Source: JBPBQZ01 sp050955105
GTDB taxonomy: Bacteria > Pseudomonadota > Gammaproteobacteria > Burkholderiales > Burkholderiaceae
Length of the DNA: 37,963 nt
Direction of reading: 5' to 3'
NCBI GenBank assembly: GCA_050955105.1
Contig: JBPBQZ010000125.1
Span: forward strand, 1 to 37,963
Notes under the pieces: generated by a model
What the model saw: the letters and a program-made list of their open reading frames with translations, nothing else
Told to the model about the DNA's origin: nothing
The model's database searches: none
Translations under genes and position numbers: made by a program
Part shown: one piece after another, positions 24,709 to 33,600 of the stretch
How positions within the stretch are numbered: position 1 is the stretch's first letter
How the letters are laid out: each line of letters starts with the position of its first letter

Positions 24709-25818
24709 TTACAGACGGCGTTCGCGACGCCTGAACCGCTCGGCCTGTGCCACGGTGGTCAATGCCGCGCAAACATGCGCAGGCACGATCCGGCGCTCGG
24801 CCAGTACCCAGCGCAGTCCGGCCAGGGTGTCGGCCAGGTCCGCGAGGGGTTTGCCGCGACGCACCATGCGCATGAGTTGCGGCAGCGTGCGCGTCCAGGC
24901 CAAGCGCGCCGGCAGCCGCAACCACGCCGCCCAGATCGCGTTGCGGGCAAGTAATTGACGGCGACGGCCCGCGTCGCGCAGCGGCGATGGATGATGCCGC
25001 ACCACCAGTTCGTGGGCATAGACGATCGACCAGCCGGCACTCAAGAGATCCAGCGCCAGCAGCTCTTCCTCACCGCCGATGAAGAAGCGCGGGTCGTAGC
25101 CGCCAGCTTGGCGGAAGGCGCTGACGCGATGTACCGACGCGCCCGCCATATAGCCGACCAACGCCGGGCCGGGCAGGCCGGTCGATGCCAGCGGACTCTC
25201 GGCCATCAGTTGGCAGGTGGCATCTTCCGCATCGCTCGCGCCGACCAGCACGCGCGCCGACAGGATCGCCACCCGCGGGTGCGCATCCAAAATCCGTACC
25301 GCGCGCTGCAGCGCGCCGTCGTCCCACCAGGTGTCGTCATCGCAAAACGCTACGTAATCGCTGTTCGCCCGCGCCACGCCGGCATTACGCGCACAGGCGC
25401 CAGCGTTGTGGATGACGCATACCACGCTCACTTCCGGATAACTGTGCCTGATGCGCGTTACGGTATCGTCGGTCGAACCGTTGTCGACGACGATAACCGG
25501 TGGCGCGTCGCTCAGCGCACAGAGTCGTGCCAAGGTATGCAGTACTGATTCCACGCGGTTGTAGGTGAGTACGACGATGCTGATGCGTGATCGCGGCCTG
25601 CGCGAACCGACGTGCCCCGTGCTCGCGATCCCAGGGGTTGCCGCGGCAGTCAGCGTGGATGCCATCGAGGCCTTTGGGGTCGCCCAAGCTGCGGCCGTCG
25701 TGGCGGCCATCGAAGCCTGGCCGTCGAGCGGCGCCGTCGCCGGCACGTTGCGCACAAAGCGCATGTCGCGCGGTTCCGCCGACGGTGGTGTGAGAGTGCG
25801 CTCTAGAATGCGGCTCAT
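24709..25818 (-). CDS. Glycosyltransferase family 2
   Basis: This 369-residue protein has its GT-A domain starting ISIVVLTYNRVES at about residue 80, with VDNGSTDDT, the metal-binding FCDDDTWW, and GGEEELLALDLL in the acceptor region. The first roughly 75 residues are Ala/Thr-rich and probably disordered. No membrane helix is obvious. The start at 25818 overlaps the PIG-L stop by four bases (ATGA). Inverting sugar transfer is expected. It resembles the other GT2 only at motif level. Confidence 0.86.
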   Translation of the reverse strand: MSRILERTLTPPSAEPRDMRFVRNVPATAPLDGQASMAATTAAAWATPKASMASTLTAAATPGIASTGHVGSRRPRSRISIVVLTYNRVESVLHTLARLCALSDAPPVIVVDNGSTDDTVTRIRHSYPEVSVVCVIHNAGACARNAGVARANSDYVAFCDDDTWWDDGALQRAVRILDAHPRVAILSARVLVGASDAEDATCQLMAESPLASTGLPGPALVGYMAGASVHRVSAFRQAGGYDPRFFIGGEEELLALDLLSAGWSIVYAHELVVRHHPSPLRDAGRRRQLLARNAIWAAWLRLPARLAWTRTLPQLMRMVRRGKPLADLADTLAGLRWVLAERRIVPAHVCAALTTVAQAERFRRRERRL

Positions 25819-26585
25819 GCGGCGTTCTGCGCAGTCAACGACCAAGAGGTCGTCTCGGCGCGCATCGGCGTCAGCGCCCAATAGCGCTCCGTGGTCGCCA
25901 CGTCGTCGTAGCCGTCCGGGCCGAAGGCGCGCAACTGGCTCGCATAAGCCGCCACCGCCTCGCGCTTGGCTGCAGCAGGCGCGCGCTCGGTAAGCTGCGG
26001 CGCCTCGAGCCAGACGGGTGTCGCGGCAATGCCTTGCTGCGCCAGTGCGGCGACCCGCCGTTGAACCGCGCCCTCCATGCGTCGGTACAGCGCATCTTCA
26101 TAGGCAATCCAGCGCCGTCTGAACGGCGGCGCGGCAGGCGCCAGGGTTTCCAACCGGCGCATTGCCAGCAGGCAAGCTTCATGGGTCAACACATGATCGC
26201 TGTGCCAGAGGCCGAGCGGCAGCAAGATGGTGTCGCCGTCATGCGTGTCGAATGCCGTGACAAGCGCGTCGGCGATCGCCTCGACGCGCGGCGTTTCGCC
26301 GTATTGGCTGTCGAGGAACGACAGACGCAGCGGCATGGCGCCGAGTGTGCGAAGCGCCTGCTGGTCCTCCTCATAGCGGACGGTCATGGCTTGAGCCGCG
26401 TCGGCAAAGCCGCATTGGCGATCCCAGTCGGTCGACATCGCCGCGCGCTCAGGGCGGCCGGCGAATACCGTCAGCACCGTCGCCGGCCGATGTGCGGCAA
26501 GCCAGGCGCCACAACTGAAAACACCATCGTCCAGGTGCGGCGAAACCAGCAAGGCCCGGGTCGACTTCTGAGATGGGTCATCCAT
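25815..26585 (-). CDS. PIG-L family de-N-acetylase
   Basis: This 256-residue protein is a zinc-dependent LmbE/PIG-L deacetylase. SPHLDD (15-20) and HSDH (128-131) are the metal and catalytic motifs. Family members deacetylate N-acetylglucosamine in GPI, mycothiol and related glycans, so removal of an acetyl group from a glycan precursor is likely. The start is uncertain: ATG 26585 fits the family N-terminus, while ATG 26648 adds 21 residues. Neither has a clear ribosome binding site. It appears to be the first gene of the cluster and lies 90 bp after the SDR gene. Confidence 0.85.
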   Translation of the reverse strand: MDDPSQKSTRALLVSPHLDDGVFSCGAWLAAHRPATVLTVFAGRPERAAMSTDWDRQCGFADAAQAMTVRYEEDQQALRTLGAMPLRLSFLDSQYGETPRVEAIADALVTAFDTHDGDTILLPLGLWHSDHVLTHEACLLAMRRLETLAPAAPPFRRRWIAYEDALYRRMEGAVQRRVAALAQQGIAATPVWLEAPQLTERAPAAAKREAVAAYASQLRAFGPDGYDDVATTERYWALTPMRAETTSWSLTAQNAA

Positions 26586-26675
26586 GAACGCATAATGCCG
26601 GCGGCGAGGCAGGCGGGAATCGAGACGAAAACGTCCAGCAATTCCCATACCTCGCGCCGCAGCGCCCGCCCGCGC

Positions 26676-27434
26676 CTAGTTCATATGCGTGCCGCCGTTC
26701 ACGTCCAGCGTCGTGCCGGTGATGTACCAGGAGGCATCCGAGACGAGGAATTCGACTGCCGAGGCGATTTCATCCGGCGTGCCGATGCGGCCCACGGTAA
26801 TGCGACTTTCAAGTTCCGCGCGACGCTCGGGCGTACCCTGCTGCGTCATCGGTGTGTCGATGCGCCCCGGCGCGATGCAATTGACGGTGATGCCCTGCTT
26901 GCCGAATTCGTTCGCCGCCACGCGGGTAAAACCAATCATGCCGGCCTTCGACGCGGCATAGTGGCCGCCCGCGGTTTCCACCATCGTGCGGCCGGCGCGC
27001 GACGACATATTTACGATACGGCCCCATTTGCGCGCGGCCATATACGGCGTTACTTCACGCGTGAAAATAAACGCGCTGGTCAGATTGATGTTCAGCACGC
27101 GTTGCCATTCTTCCGTCGACATCTTGGCGATCGGCGCACGCTCGCCATTCACCTTCGGCGAAATCCCGGCGTTATTCACCATGATGTCAAAGCGGCCATA
27201 ACGCTCCGCGGTTGCCTTGACGAAGGCGACGATCTGCGCTTCGTTGCCCACATCGACAATTGCCGCTTCGGCCGCATAACCCTCTTTGGCCAGCGCCTCG
27301 GCTGCCTGTTGCACGGCGGGCGACACATCGACCAGGATCACCCGGTAGCCAGTACGCGCCAGTCGTTGGGCGATGCCCAGGCCCAAGCCCGCCGCGGCGC
27401 CCGTTACGGCGGCAACCTTTATGTCTTCAGCCAT
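26676..27434 (-). CDS. SDR-family oxidoreductase
   Basis: This 252-residue protein is a classical short-chain dehydrogenase. TGAAAGLG (11-18) binds NAD(P), NNAG is at 87-90, and the active site is Ser144/145, Tyr159 and Lys163 (YAASK). The N-terminus MAEDIKVAAVTG follows a GGAG ribosome binding site; the earlier ATG is not used. Such enzymes include 3-oxoacyl-ACP reductase-like and sugar dehydrogenases; the substrate cannot be given. It is preceded by a GntR-like operator and is divergent from the RcsB-like regulator. The 90-bp gap to PIG-L leaves operon membership open. Confidence 0.87.
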   Translation of the reverse strand: MAEDIKVAAVTGAAAGLGLGIAQRLARTGYRVILVDVSPAVQQAAEALAKEGYAAEAAIVDVGNEAQIVAFVKATAERYGRFDIMVNNAGISPKVNGERAPIAKMSTEEWQRVLNINLTSAFIFTREVTPYMAARKWGRIVNMSSRAGRTMVETAGGHYAASKAGMIGFTRVAANEFGKQGITVNCIAPGRIDTPMTQQGTPERRAELESRITVGRIGTPDEIASAVEFLVSDASWYITGTTLDVNGGTHMN

Positions 27435-27457
27435 TTGCTCTGCTCCGATAAATTGGC

Positions 27458-27481
27458 CATTTGAATAGGTCTGACCAAATG
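27458..27481. promoter_or_regulatory. Candidate GntR/FadR-type operator
   Basis: A near-symmetrical site, GGTCTGACC at 27468-27476, is nested in an imperfectly centred CATTTG/CAAATG inverted repeat (27458-27463 and 27476-27481). GGT-N3-ACC cores are typical of the FadR branch of GntR regulators (LldR, PdhR). It lies 24-47 bp upstream of the SDR start, where a repressor would block transcription. No GntR gene is in the window. The rest of 27435-27713 shows no further feature. Confidence 0.45.
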
Positions 27482-27713
27482 AATTGTCTGCGGAGTCTAG
27501 CAGATGGGGTGGGAGCATTTCCAGCTTGCCCCTCGGAAAATCTGCATGAATCCAAGACCAGGCAACCGCTTTTAGGATGCGCCCACTATCCACTACTAGC
27601 ATCAGCGCAGACCGGTCGGAACAGATCGGCTAAGGCGGAAAATTTTCGTCCATCGGGGCACCGCCGTCCCACCACATGGGCGAAGGAAATTTTTGCGGTT
27701 AAAGGGGAAAGCA

Positions 27714-28355
27714 ATGAGCAATATCATCCGAGTCGTCTTCGCGGACGGCCATCCCGCGGTATGCGAGGGCGCCCGCTCGGCGTTATGCGCGTTTCAGATG
27801 ATTTCGGTCGAAGACGTTGCCAAAACGGCGGATGAGGTCAACACAATCTTGCAGCGCGACGATTGCGATGTGCTGGTCACCGAATATGCGCTGCCGGGCA
27901 GCTCGGCCACCGACGGCGCGGAGTTCCTGAGGAGTGTGCGCGAAACGTTTCCGGCGGTGCGGGTGGTGCTGCAGACAGTGCTCGACAACCCCGCGACGAT
28001 CGGTGCCGCGATCGCCCTGGGGGTGTCGTCGGTGGTCAGCAAGCGCGACGATACGGCCAATATCGCGTCGGCAATCCTGGCTGCCTATTTGGGCGGTCGC
28101 TATCTATCCCCGGGCGTGCTGAACGCCATGCACTATGTCGATCCGCAAAGTCCCTTCTGGCGCGCCTGTCAGCTATCGCGCTGCGAAACCAAGGTATTGC
28201 AGCTGTATATGAATGGCTTGAGCGTTTCCGAAATCGCCACGCATCTGCAGCGCAGCATCAAGACCGTCAGCACGCAGAAGAACAGCGCGATGAAAAAACT
28301 TGGCGTGGGCCGGGAATTTGAACTGTATCGCTGTGGCGCTACCCATGGTTTCTAG
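27714..28355 (+). CDS. RcsB-like LuxR-family regulator with a degenerate receiver
   Basis: This 213-residue protein aligns throughout with RcsB. In the receiver (1-125) the usual phospho-acceptor Asp is Glu57 (LVTEYALPG), and the second acidic residue of the Mg-binding pair is Gly12 (FADGHP). The conserved Thr (LQTVL) and Lys (VVSKRDD) remain. The C-terminal LuxR helix-turn-helix is intact: SRCETKVLQLYMNGLSVSEI and RSIKTVSTQKNSAMKKLGV. Glu mimics phospho-Asp in many receivers, so a permanently active or phosphorylation-independent regulator is inferred. A good AAAGGGGAAA ribosome binding site precedes the ATG. No partner kinase is present. Confidence 0.88.
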   Translation: MSNIIRVVFADGHPAVCEGARSALCAFQMISVEDVAKTADEVNTILQRDDCDVLVTEYALPGSSATDGAEFLRSVRETFPAVRVVLQTVLDNPATIGAAIALGVSSVVSKRDDTANIASAILAAYLGGRYLSPGVLNAMHYVDPQSPFWRACQLSRCETKVLQLYMNGLSVSEIATHLQRSIKTVSTQKNSAMKKLGVGREFELYRCGATHGF

Positions 28356-28365
28356 GCTGCCCCGC

Positions 28366-28379
28366 AGTTCTTAGGAACT
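28366..28379. terminator. Weak hairpin between convergent genes
   Basis: AGTTC-TTAG-GAACT forms a 5-bp stem across the 15-bp gap between the two convergent genes; it includes the reductase stop codon. There is no T-run, so it is a poor terminator. Confidence 0.25.
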
Positions 28380-29576
28380 TTCGCCCAGAATGCGTCGCGA
28401 CAGCGCGGCGTCGTTGCTCGAATGCACCGATGTGCGCGTCTGCTGCGGACGCAAGCGCGCATAGGCACGCCGCAATGCCAGCGACGCCTCATGGAAGCCC
28501 GACAGGATCAGCTTCTGCTTATTCGGATAAGTAACGATGTCGCCCGCCGCGAAGATGCCCGGCACGGTGGTCTCATAATAGTGGGTGTCTACCACCAGAC
28601 GGCCGGCATGCACCTCGAAGCCCCAATCTGCCATCGGCCCCAGATCGGCTACCAGGCCGTACAGCACCAGCAAACGATCTACCTCCAGGGTTTGATTGCC
28701 ATCGCGCTGACGAATCTCCACCGCAAGCGGCGCTGGTTCGGCGAGTTGAGCATCGCCATGGCGCTTTTGTCCAGCGCCGTGCTCGTCGCGCAAGCCCTGC
28801 GAGGCATCGTCGAGCGGTGCGCGCGGCACCTCACGTAGCGCACCGATGGTGCCGATCATCAAGTCGATTTCATCGACGGCCGCTGCCGCCCGCAACGCGT
28901 CGACCGTATGAGGCGCCGCGCGAAACACATCGCGCCGATGCACCAGCGTCACACGTGCCGCGACATGCTTGAGGGCCAAGGTCCAGTCGAGCGCCGAATC
29001 GCCGCCGCCGGCCACCAACACCCGTTGTCCGGCGAAATCTTCCACACGCGGCACCGAATAAAACACCTGTTGATTCTCATAGGCGCTGGCGCCGTCGACC
29101 GCCAGGCGCTGCGGCACGAACGCGCCGTTGCCCGCGGCAATCAGCACCGCGCCGGCGTCGATCGTCATGCCGCCAGCGGTCCGCACGAGGAAGCGCCCAT
29201 CCTCGCGCCGCTCAAGATCCACGGCGCGCTGTGCCAAGTCGAGCGGGACGTTGAATGGCTTGCACTGCTCGACCAGGCGCTCCACCAATTCGCGCGCAGT
29301 GCAAACCGGCAGCGCTGGAATATCGAAAATCGGCTTGTCGGGATAAAGCTCGATGCATTGGCCGCCCGCCGCTGGCAAGGCATCGATCAGCCGGCAAGAA
29401 AGGCCGAGCACGCCCGCCTCGAAAGCGGCGAACAGGCCGACCGGGCCGGCGCCGATGATCAGCACGTCGGTAACGGCAGGGGTGGCGGCGTCGGTGGCCG
29501 ACAGGGCCGACGGTTTTGCGGCGGACGATGTCGCGTCCGTCGTGGGCTGCGGAGATGAAGAATGGGCGAGCGTCAT
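28371..29576 (-). CDS. Ferredoxin/flavodoxin-NADP reductase, thioredoxin-reductase-like type
   Basis: This 401-residue flavoprotein has the FAD motif GAGPVG (42-47), GGQCIELYPDK, and the NADPH motif GGGDSA (190-195). GDIVTYPNKQKLILSGF near the C-terminus is typical of the FNR branch related to thioredoxin reductase; the CxxC redox motif is absent, as expected. It passes electrons between NADPH and ferredoxin or flavodoxin. Compared with about 350 residues usual, it has about 35 extra N-terminal Ala/Ser/Thr residues and a roughly 30-residue loop (252-285). The start at 29576 has no clear ribosome binding site. Confidence 0.87.
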   Translation of the reverse strand: MTLAHSSSPQPTTDATSSAAKPSALSATDAATPAVTDVLIIGAGPVGLFAAFEAGVLGLSCRLIDALPAAGGQCIELYPDKPIFDIPALPVCTARELVERLVEQCKPFNVPLDLAQRAVDLERREDGRFLVRTAGGMTIDAGAVLIAAGNGAFVPQRLAVDGASAYENQQVFYSVPRVEDFAGQRVLVAGGGDSALDWTLALKHVAARVTLVHRRDVFRAAPHTVDALRAAAAVDEIDLMIGTIGALREVPRAPLDDASQGLRDEHGAGQKRHGDAQLAEPAPLAVEIRQRDGNQTLEVDRLLVLYGLVADLGPMADWGFEVHAGRLVVDTHYYETTVPGIFAAGDIVTYPNKQKLILSGFHEASLALRRAYARLRPQQTRTSVHSSNDAALSRRILGESS

Positions 29577-29640
29577 CACGAAAGAGTAGCGCAGATCGCT
29601 AAACGGCAGGGCTTCGCCGCAAGGTGCGCAGGGATATCGT

Positions 29641-30501
29641 TCAGCGCCAGTCGAGCAGGGCGAAACCACCGGGATGATCGTCGAATGCTTGTGCGCCGGC
29701 GGGAGGGATGTCCTTGAAACCCACTTGGTGACGGCCCTTGTCGTGCGCGGCGCGCGATTCACCGCGCGCCAGCTGTGGCTGCGCGCGTGCCTCATGCGTC
29801 AGCAAGCGCTTGTCGAAACGCGGAAAATCGGCCGAACTGGCGCCTTGCGATTCGAAGCGCGCACGTCCGATCAGGGTTGCCCTGACCAATTGCAAGGCCA
29901 CCGCGTCGTACTCGAACCTGCGGATCTCGCCGTTGCGTAGATCGGCCAGCACGCACGCGCCGGTTGCTTGCTCCCACGGGTCGAGCGTATGGCTTTCGAG
30001 GCGCGCGGCGCCGCCCAACATGTCTTGCAGCACCGCGCCGACCACTGCCGAGGTGTCGACCGAACGCGCGTTGCGCGGGTAGTGAAACACGATAACTTCC
30101 AGCTCGCTGAGCGCGGCGCCCGCGCGTTGCTCGTCGTTAAAGGCCTGCAGCAAGGGCGTGAAGCCCGGTTTGAGCAGCTCGCGCTCGGGCCGGTCGATAC
30201 AGGCGAGGGCGCTCATGCCGGAATGCCTGTCGCGCAATAGCACCACGCAATCTTGCGGTTTGCTCAGGCAAATCAGGAAGGCGGGCTCGTCGACCCGTTG
30301 CTTGCTGCCGCCCTCCGCGCGCGGCGCGAGCGACATCTCCCCGCCCAGTACCAGGTTGGCCGAGCCGCTGGACTCGGGGTTGGTAAGGGTCAGATTGCAC
30401 AGGTCGTTAAGCGACGCATGGCCACTTGTCGAGCGCCCATTGGCAATGCGCGAGTTGATGTTTGCCGCGGAAAGCGGGATGAAGGCGGACGAAATTTGCA
30501 T
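29641..30501 (-). CDS. Protein of unknown function, possibly NTAN1/CheD-like
   Basis: This 286-residue protein from ATG 30501 (ATG 30516 is an alternative) is not recognised with confidence. Its N-terminus is Ser/Asn-rich and not a signal peptide. The central stretch DCVVLLRDRHSGMSALACID (84-103), then ELEVIVFHYPRN and VLADLRNGEIRRF, resembles in spacing the catalytic region of N-terminal asparagine amidohydrolase NTAN1 and, more distantly, CheD. Cys85 would be the nucleophile. This is a weak motif-level match only. It is on the same strand as mdtC, about 190 bp downstream and 64 bp before the reductase. No type III secretion promoter motif (TTCG-N16-TTCG) is seen upstream. Confidence 0.5.
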   Translation of the reverse strand: MQISSAFIPLSAANINSRIANGRSTSGHASLNDLCNLTLTNPESSGSANLVLGGEMSLAPRAEGGSKQRVDEPAFLICLSKPQDCVVLLRDRHSGMSALACIDRPERELLKPGFTPLLQAFNDEQRAGAALSELEVIVFHYPRNARSVDTSAVVGAVLQDMLGGAARLESHTLDPWEQATGACVLADLRNGEIRRFEYDAVALQLVRATLIGRARFESQGASSADFPRFDKRLLTHEARAQPQLARGESRAAHDKGRHQVGFKDIPPAGAQAFDDHPGGFALLDWR

Positions 30502-30665
30502 GGCGGCGCGTTCCATGAGACAGGTCGAAGACCGACGGACCGGCAGGTACGGCGTGCTGCGCATGGCTTGCAGCACTACCCGGGCGCATGCGTGGCGCAG
30601 GGCGCCGTACGAGCAGGGGTTCAATCGGTGTTGGGCTTGAGTGATGGCGCCCGCGCGGCGGTTGC

Positions 30666-30685
30666 GCCGGCCTGTAGCGGCCGGC
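30666..30685 (-). terminator. GC-rich hairpin just after mdtC stop
   Basis: GCCGGCC-TGTAGC-GGCCGGC forms a perfect 7-bp stem with a 6-base loop, 9 bases after the mdtC stop codon. No T-run follows on the minus strand, so it may instead stabilise the mRNA 3' end or weaken read-through into the unknown gene. Confidence 0.3.
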
Positions 30686-30694
30686 TCGCCTGCC

Positions 30695-33600
30695 TCAGGC
30701 CGCGCGGGGCCGACGCGCCTGCCGGCGGGCGTCGCGCCGGGCACGCAGCCGGTCGAGCGACAAATAGACGACCGGCGTGGTGTAGAGCGTCAGGATCTGG
30801 CTGAAAATCAGGCCGCCGACAATCGAGATACCCAGCGGCTGCCGCAATTCCGAACCTTCGCCACTGCCAAAAGCCAGCGGCAGTGCGCCCAGTAACGCGG
30901 CCAGGGTGGTCATCATGATCGGCCGGAAGCGCATCAGGCAGGCGCGGTAGATGGCATCACGCGACGACAATTGCTCTTCGCGCTGCACCTGGATCGCAAA
31001 GTCGATCATCATGATCGCGTTCTTCTTGACGATGCCGATCAGCAGGATGATGCCGATCAAGGCGATGATGCTGAACTCGGTATTGAAGAGTTCCAGCGCC
31101 AGCAGCGCGCCCACGCCGGCGGACGGCAGTGTCGAAAGAATCGTCAACGGATGGACATAACTTTCGTACAGCACGCCCAATACGATATATACAGCCGCGA
31201 GCGCCGCCAGGATCAGCAAAGGCTCGTCGGACAACGACTGCTGGAACGCTTGCGCCGTGCCTTGCGCGCTGCCTTGAATTGTCGATGGCACGCCGATCGC
31301 GCCCATGGTGGTCTGGATGCGCGCCAGTGCGCTGGAAAGCGACCCACCCGGCGGCAGATTGAACGACAAGGTGGTGGCGACGAACTGCCCCTGGTGATTG
31401 ACCGCCAGCGGCGTATTGCCGATGCCATACGATGCGAATGCAGACAGAGGCACCATCGTTTCTTGCGAGGTACTGACCGAACTTCCGCTCGACGCGCTGC
31501 CCTTGCCGGTCGACGAAATCGAATTGGTCGCCTGATTGCGTACCGACTGCGCGTTTTGCGCGCTATTGGTATCGGCCGCCGCGTCGGCGGCACTGACGGT
31601 GCTGTCGTTCGTCGTGGTGCCGCCGCTGCTGGTCGTGGTACCCGCGGTTGCGGTAAAGCCCGTTTGCGAGGAGCCTGCCGCGCTGCCGCCGGCGGTACTC
31701 ACATAGATTTGCTTGAGCGTGGACGGATCCTGCCAATAGCGCGGCGCCACTTCCATGACGACCGAATACTGATTGCGTGCTTGGTAAATGGTCGACACGG
31801 CGCGCTGGCCAAAGGCGTCATAGAGCGTATTGTCGATTTGCGCCGGCTGAATGCCATAGCGCTTGGCGGTAGCACGATCGATCGTCAAGTTCACCTGCAG
31901 GCCTTTTTGCTGCTGGTCGGCATTCACGTCCACCAGCTCGGGCACGTCCTGCAGCGCATCGGTGAGCTTGGTGCCCCACTCATACAGCTGCGTCGACGAG
32001 TCGCCGAGCAGCGTGTATTGATATTGCCCATTGCCTTGACGGCCCCCCACGCGAATATCCTGCGCCGAGACCAGGAACAAGCGGGCGCCAGCCAGCTGGT
32101 TCAGCTTGGGACGCAAGCGTGCGCTGATCTGGTCGGCCGACACCTTGCGTTCGGCGAGCGGCTTCAGCGAAACGAACATCATCCCCGAATTGGTGGCGCG
32201 GCCGCCGGTGAATCCAGAAACACTTTCCACGCCCGGATCGGCACCGACGATTTTCATCATCTGCCGGAACTTGCCTTCCATGGCCTGGAACGAAATATTC
32301 TGGTCGGCCACGATGCCGCCCATCATGCGGCCCGTGTCTTCCTGTGGAAAGAAGCCTTTCGGCACGATGATGTACAGCAGCACGTTGAGGCCGATCGTGG
32401 CAACCAGCACCAGCAGCATCAACACCGGCCGATCGAGCGACCAGTTGAGCGAGCGCGCATAGCCGCGATTGAGCGCCACGATGCCGCGTCCGGTACTGTG
32501 GCCGAGCCGCGCCAGGCCGGCGCGCAGTCGCCCGAGCAGGCTGATCTGACGCGGTGGCAGCGGAGCGCTCGCGGCCGCGTCCGGCTCAGGCCCCGCGTCG
32601 ATCGGTCGCGGTGGCCGCAGCAGGCGCGAGCACATCATCGGCGTCACCGTCAACGACACGGCCAGCGACACCAATATCGCCAGCGACAGCGTAATCGCGA
32701 ATTCACGGAAGATGCGTCCGACGATGCCGCCCATCAGCAGAATCGGCAGGAACACGGCGATCAGCGACAGGCTCATCGACATCACCGTGAAGCCCACCTC
32801 GCGGGCGCCGAGCAGCGCCGCCTCCATCCGCGGCATGCCGGCTTCCACGTGCCGCGAAATGTTCTCGAGCACGACAATGGCATCATCGACCACAAAGCCG
32901 GTGGCCACCGTCAGCGCCATCAACGACAGATTGTCGAGGCTGAAGCCGCACAAATACATGGCGCCGAAGGTGCCGAGAATCGAGATCGGCACGGCCACCG
33001 CTGGAATCAGCGTCGCCGGTCCGTTGCGCAGGAAAGCGAACACCACCGCGATCACCAGCACCACGGCGATTGCCAGCGTGCGTTCGGTATCGTGCAGCGA
33101 CGAGCGGATGGTGGTCGAGCGGTCCGCCGAGGCGGTGATCGTCACATCGGCAGGCAATGCCTTCTGCAGTTGCGGCAGTTCGGCTTTTACCCGGTCGACG
33201 GTCTCGATGATGTTCGCACCGGGTTGCCGATAGAGAATCACCAGAATCGATGGCTGGCCGTCGGACAGCCCGAGATTGCGCAAGTCTTCGACCGAGTCGA
33301 CCACCTCGCCCAGATCAGACAGCTTGACGCCCGCGCCGTTTCGATAGGCGACGATCAGGTCCTTGTATTGCGCGGCGCGGATCGCCTGGTCGTTGACGTA
33401 GATCTGGTATCGGCTGGCGCCGGTGTCGATCGATCCCTTCGGACTATTGGCATTGGCCGATGCCAGCGCCGCGCGCACGTCTTCCAGGCCGATGCCGTAA
33501 TGGAACAGGGAGGTCGGATTCAGCTCGACGCGCACCGCGGGCAGCGCGCCGCCACTGACGTCGACTTCACCCACGCCCTCCACCTGCGACAGCGATTGCT

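Noticed and set aside
14887..26585. O-antigen or capsule locus
   Set aside because: No Wzx, Wzy, Wzz, ABC exporter or polymerase is seen in the window, and no JUMPstart/ops element was found upstream.
26034..27464. A 476-residue plus-strand open frame opposite PIG-L and the SDR gene
   Set aside because: Composition is Arg/His-rich with no domains; both minus-strand genes are well supported.
29641..30744. Longer start of the unknown protein at 30744, overlapping mdtC
   Set aside because: The added 81 residues are Arg/Ala-rich shadow sequence and overlap the end of mdtC; starts at 30501 or 30516 are more natural.
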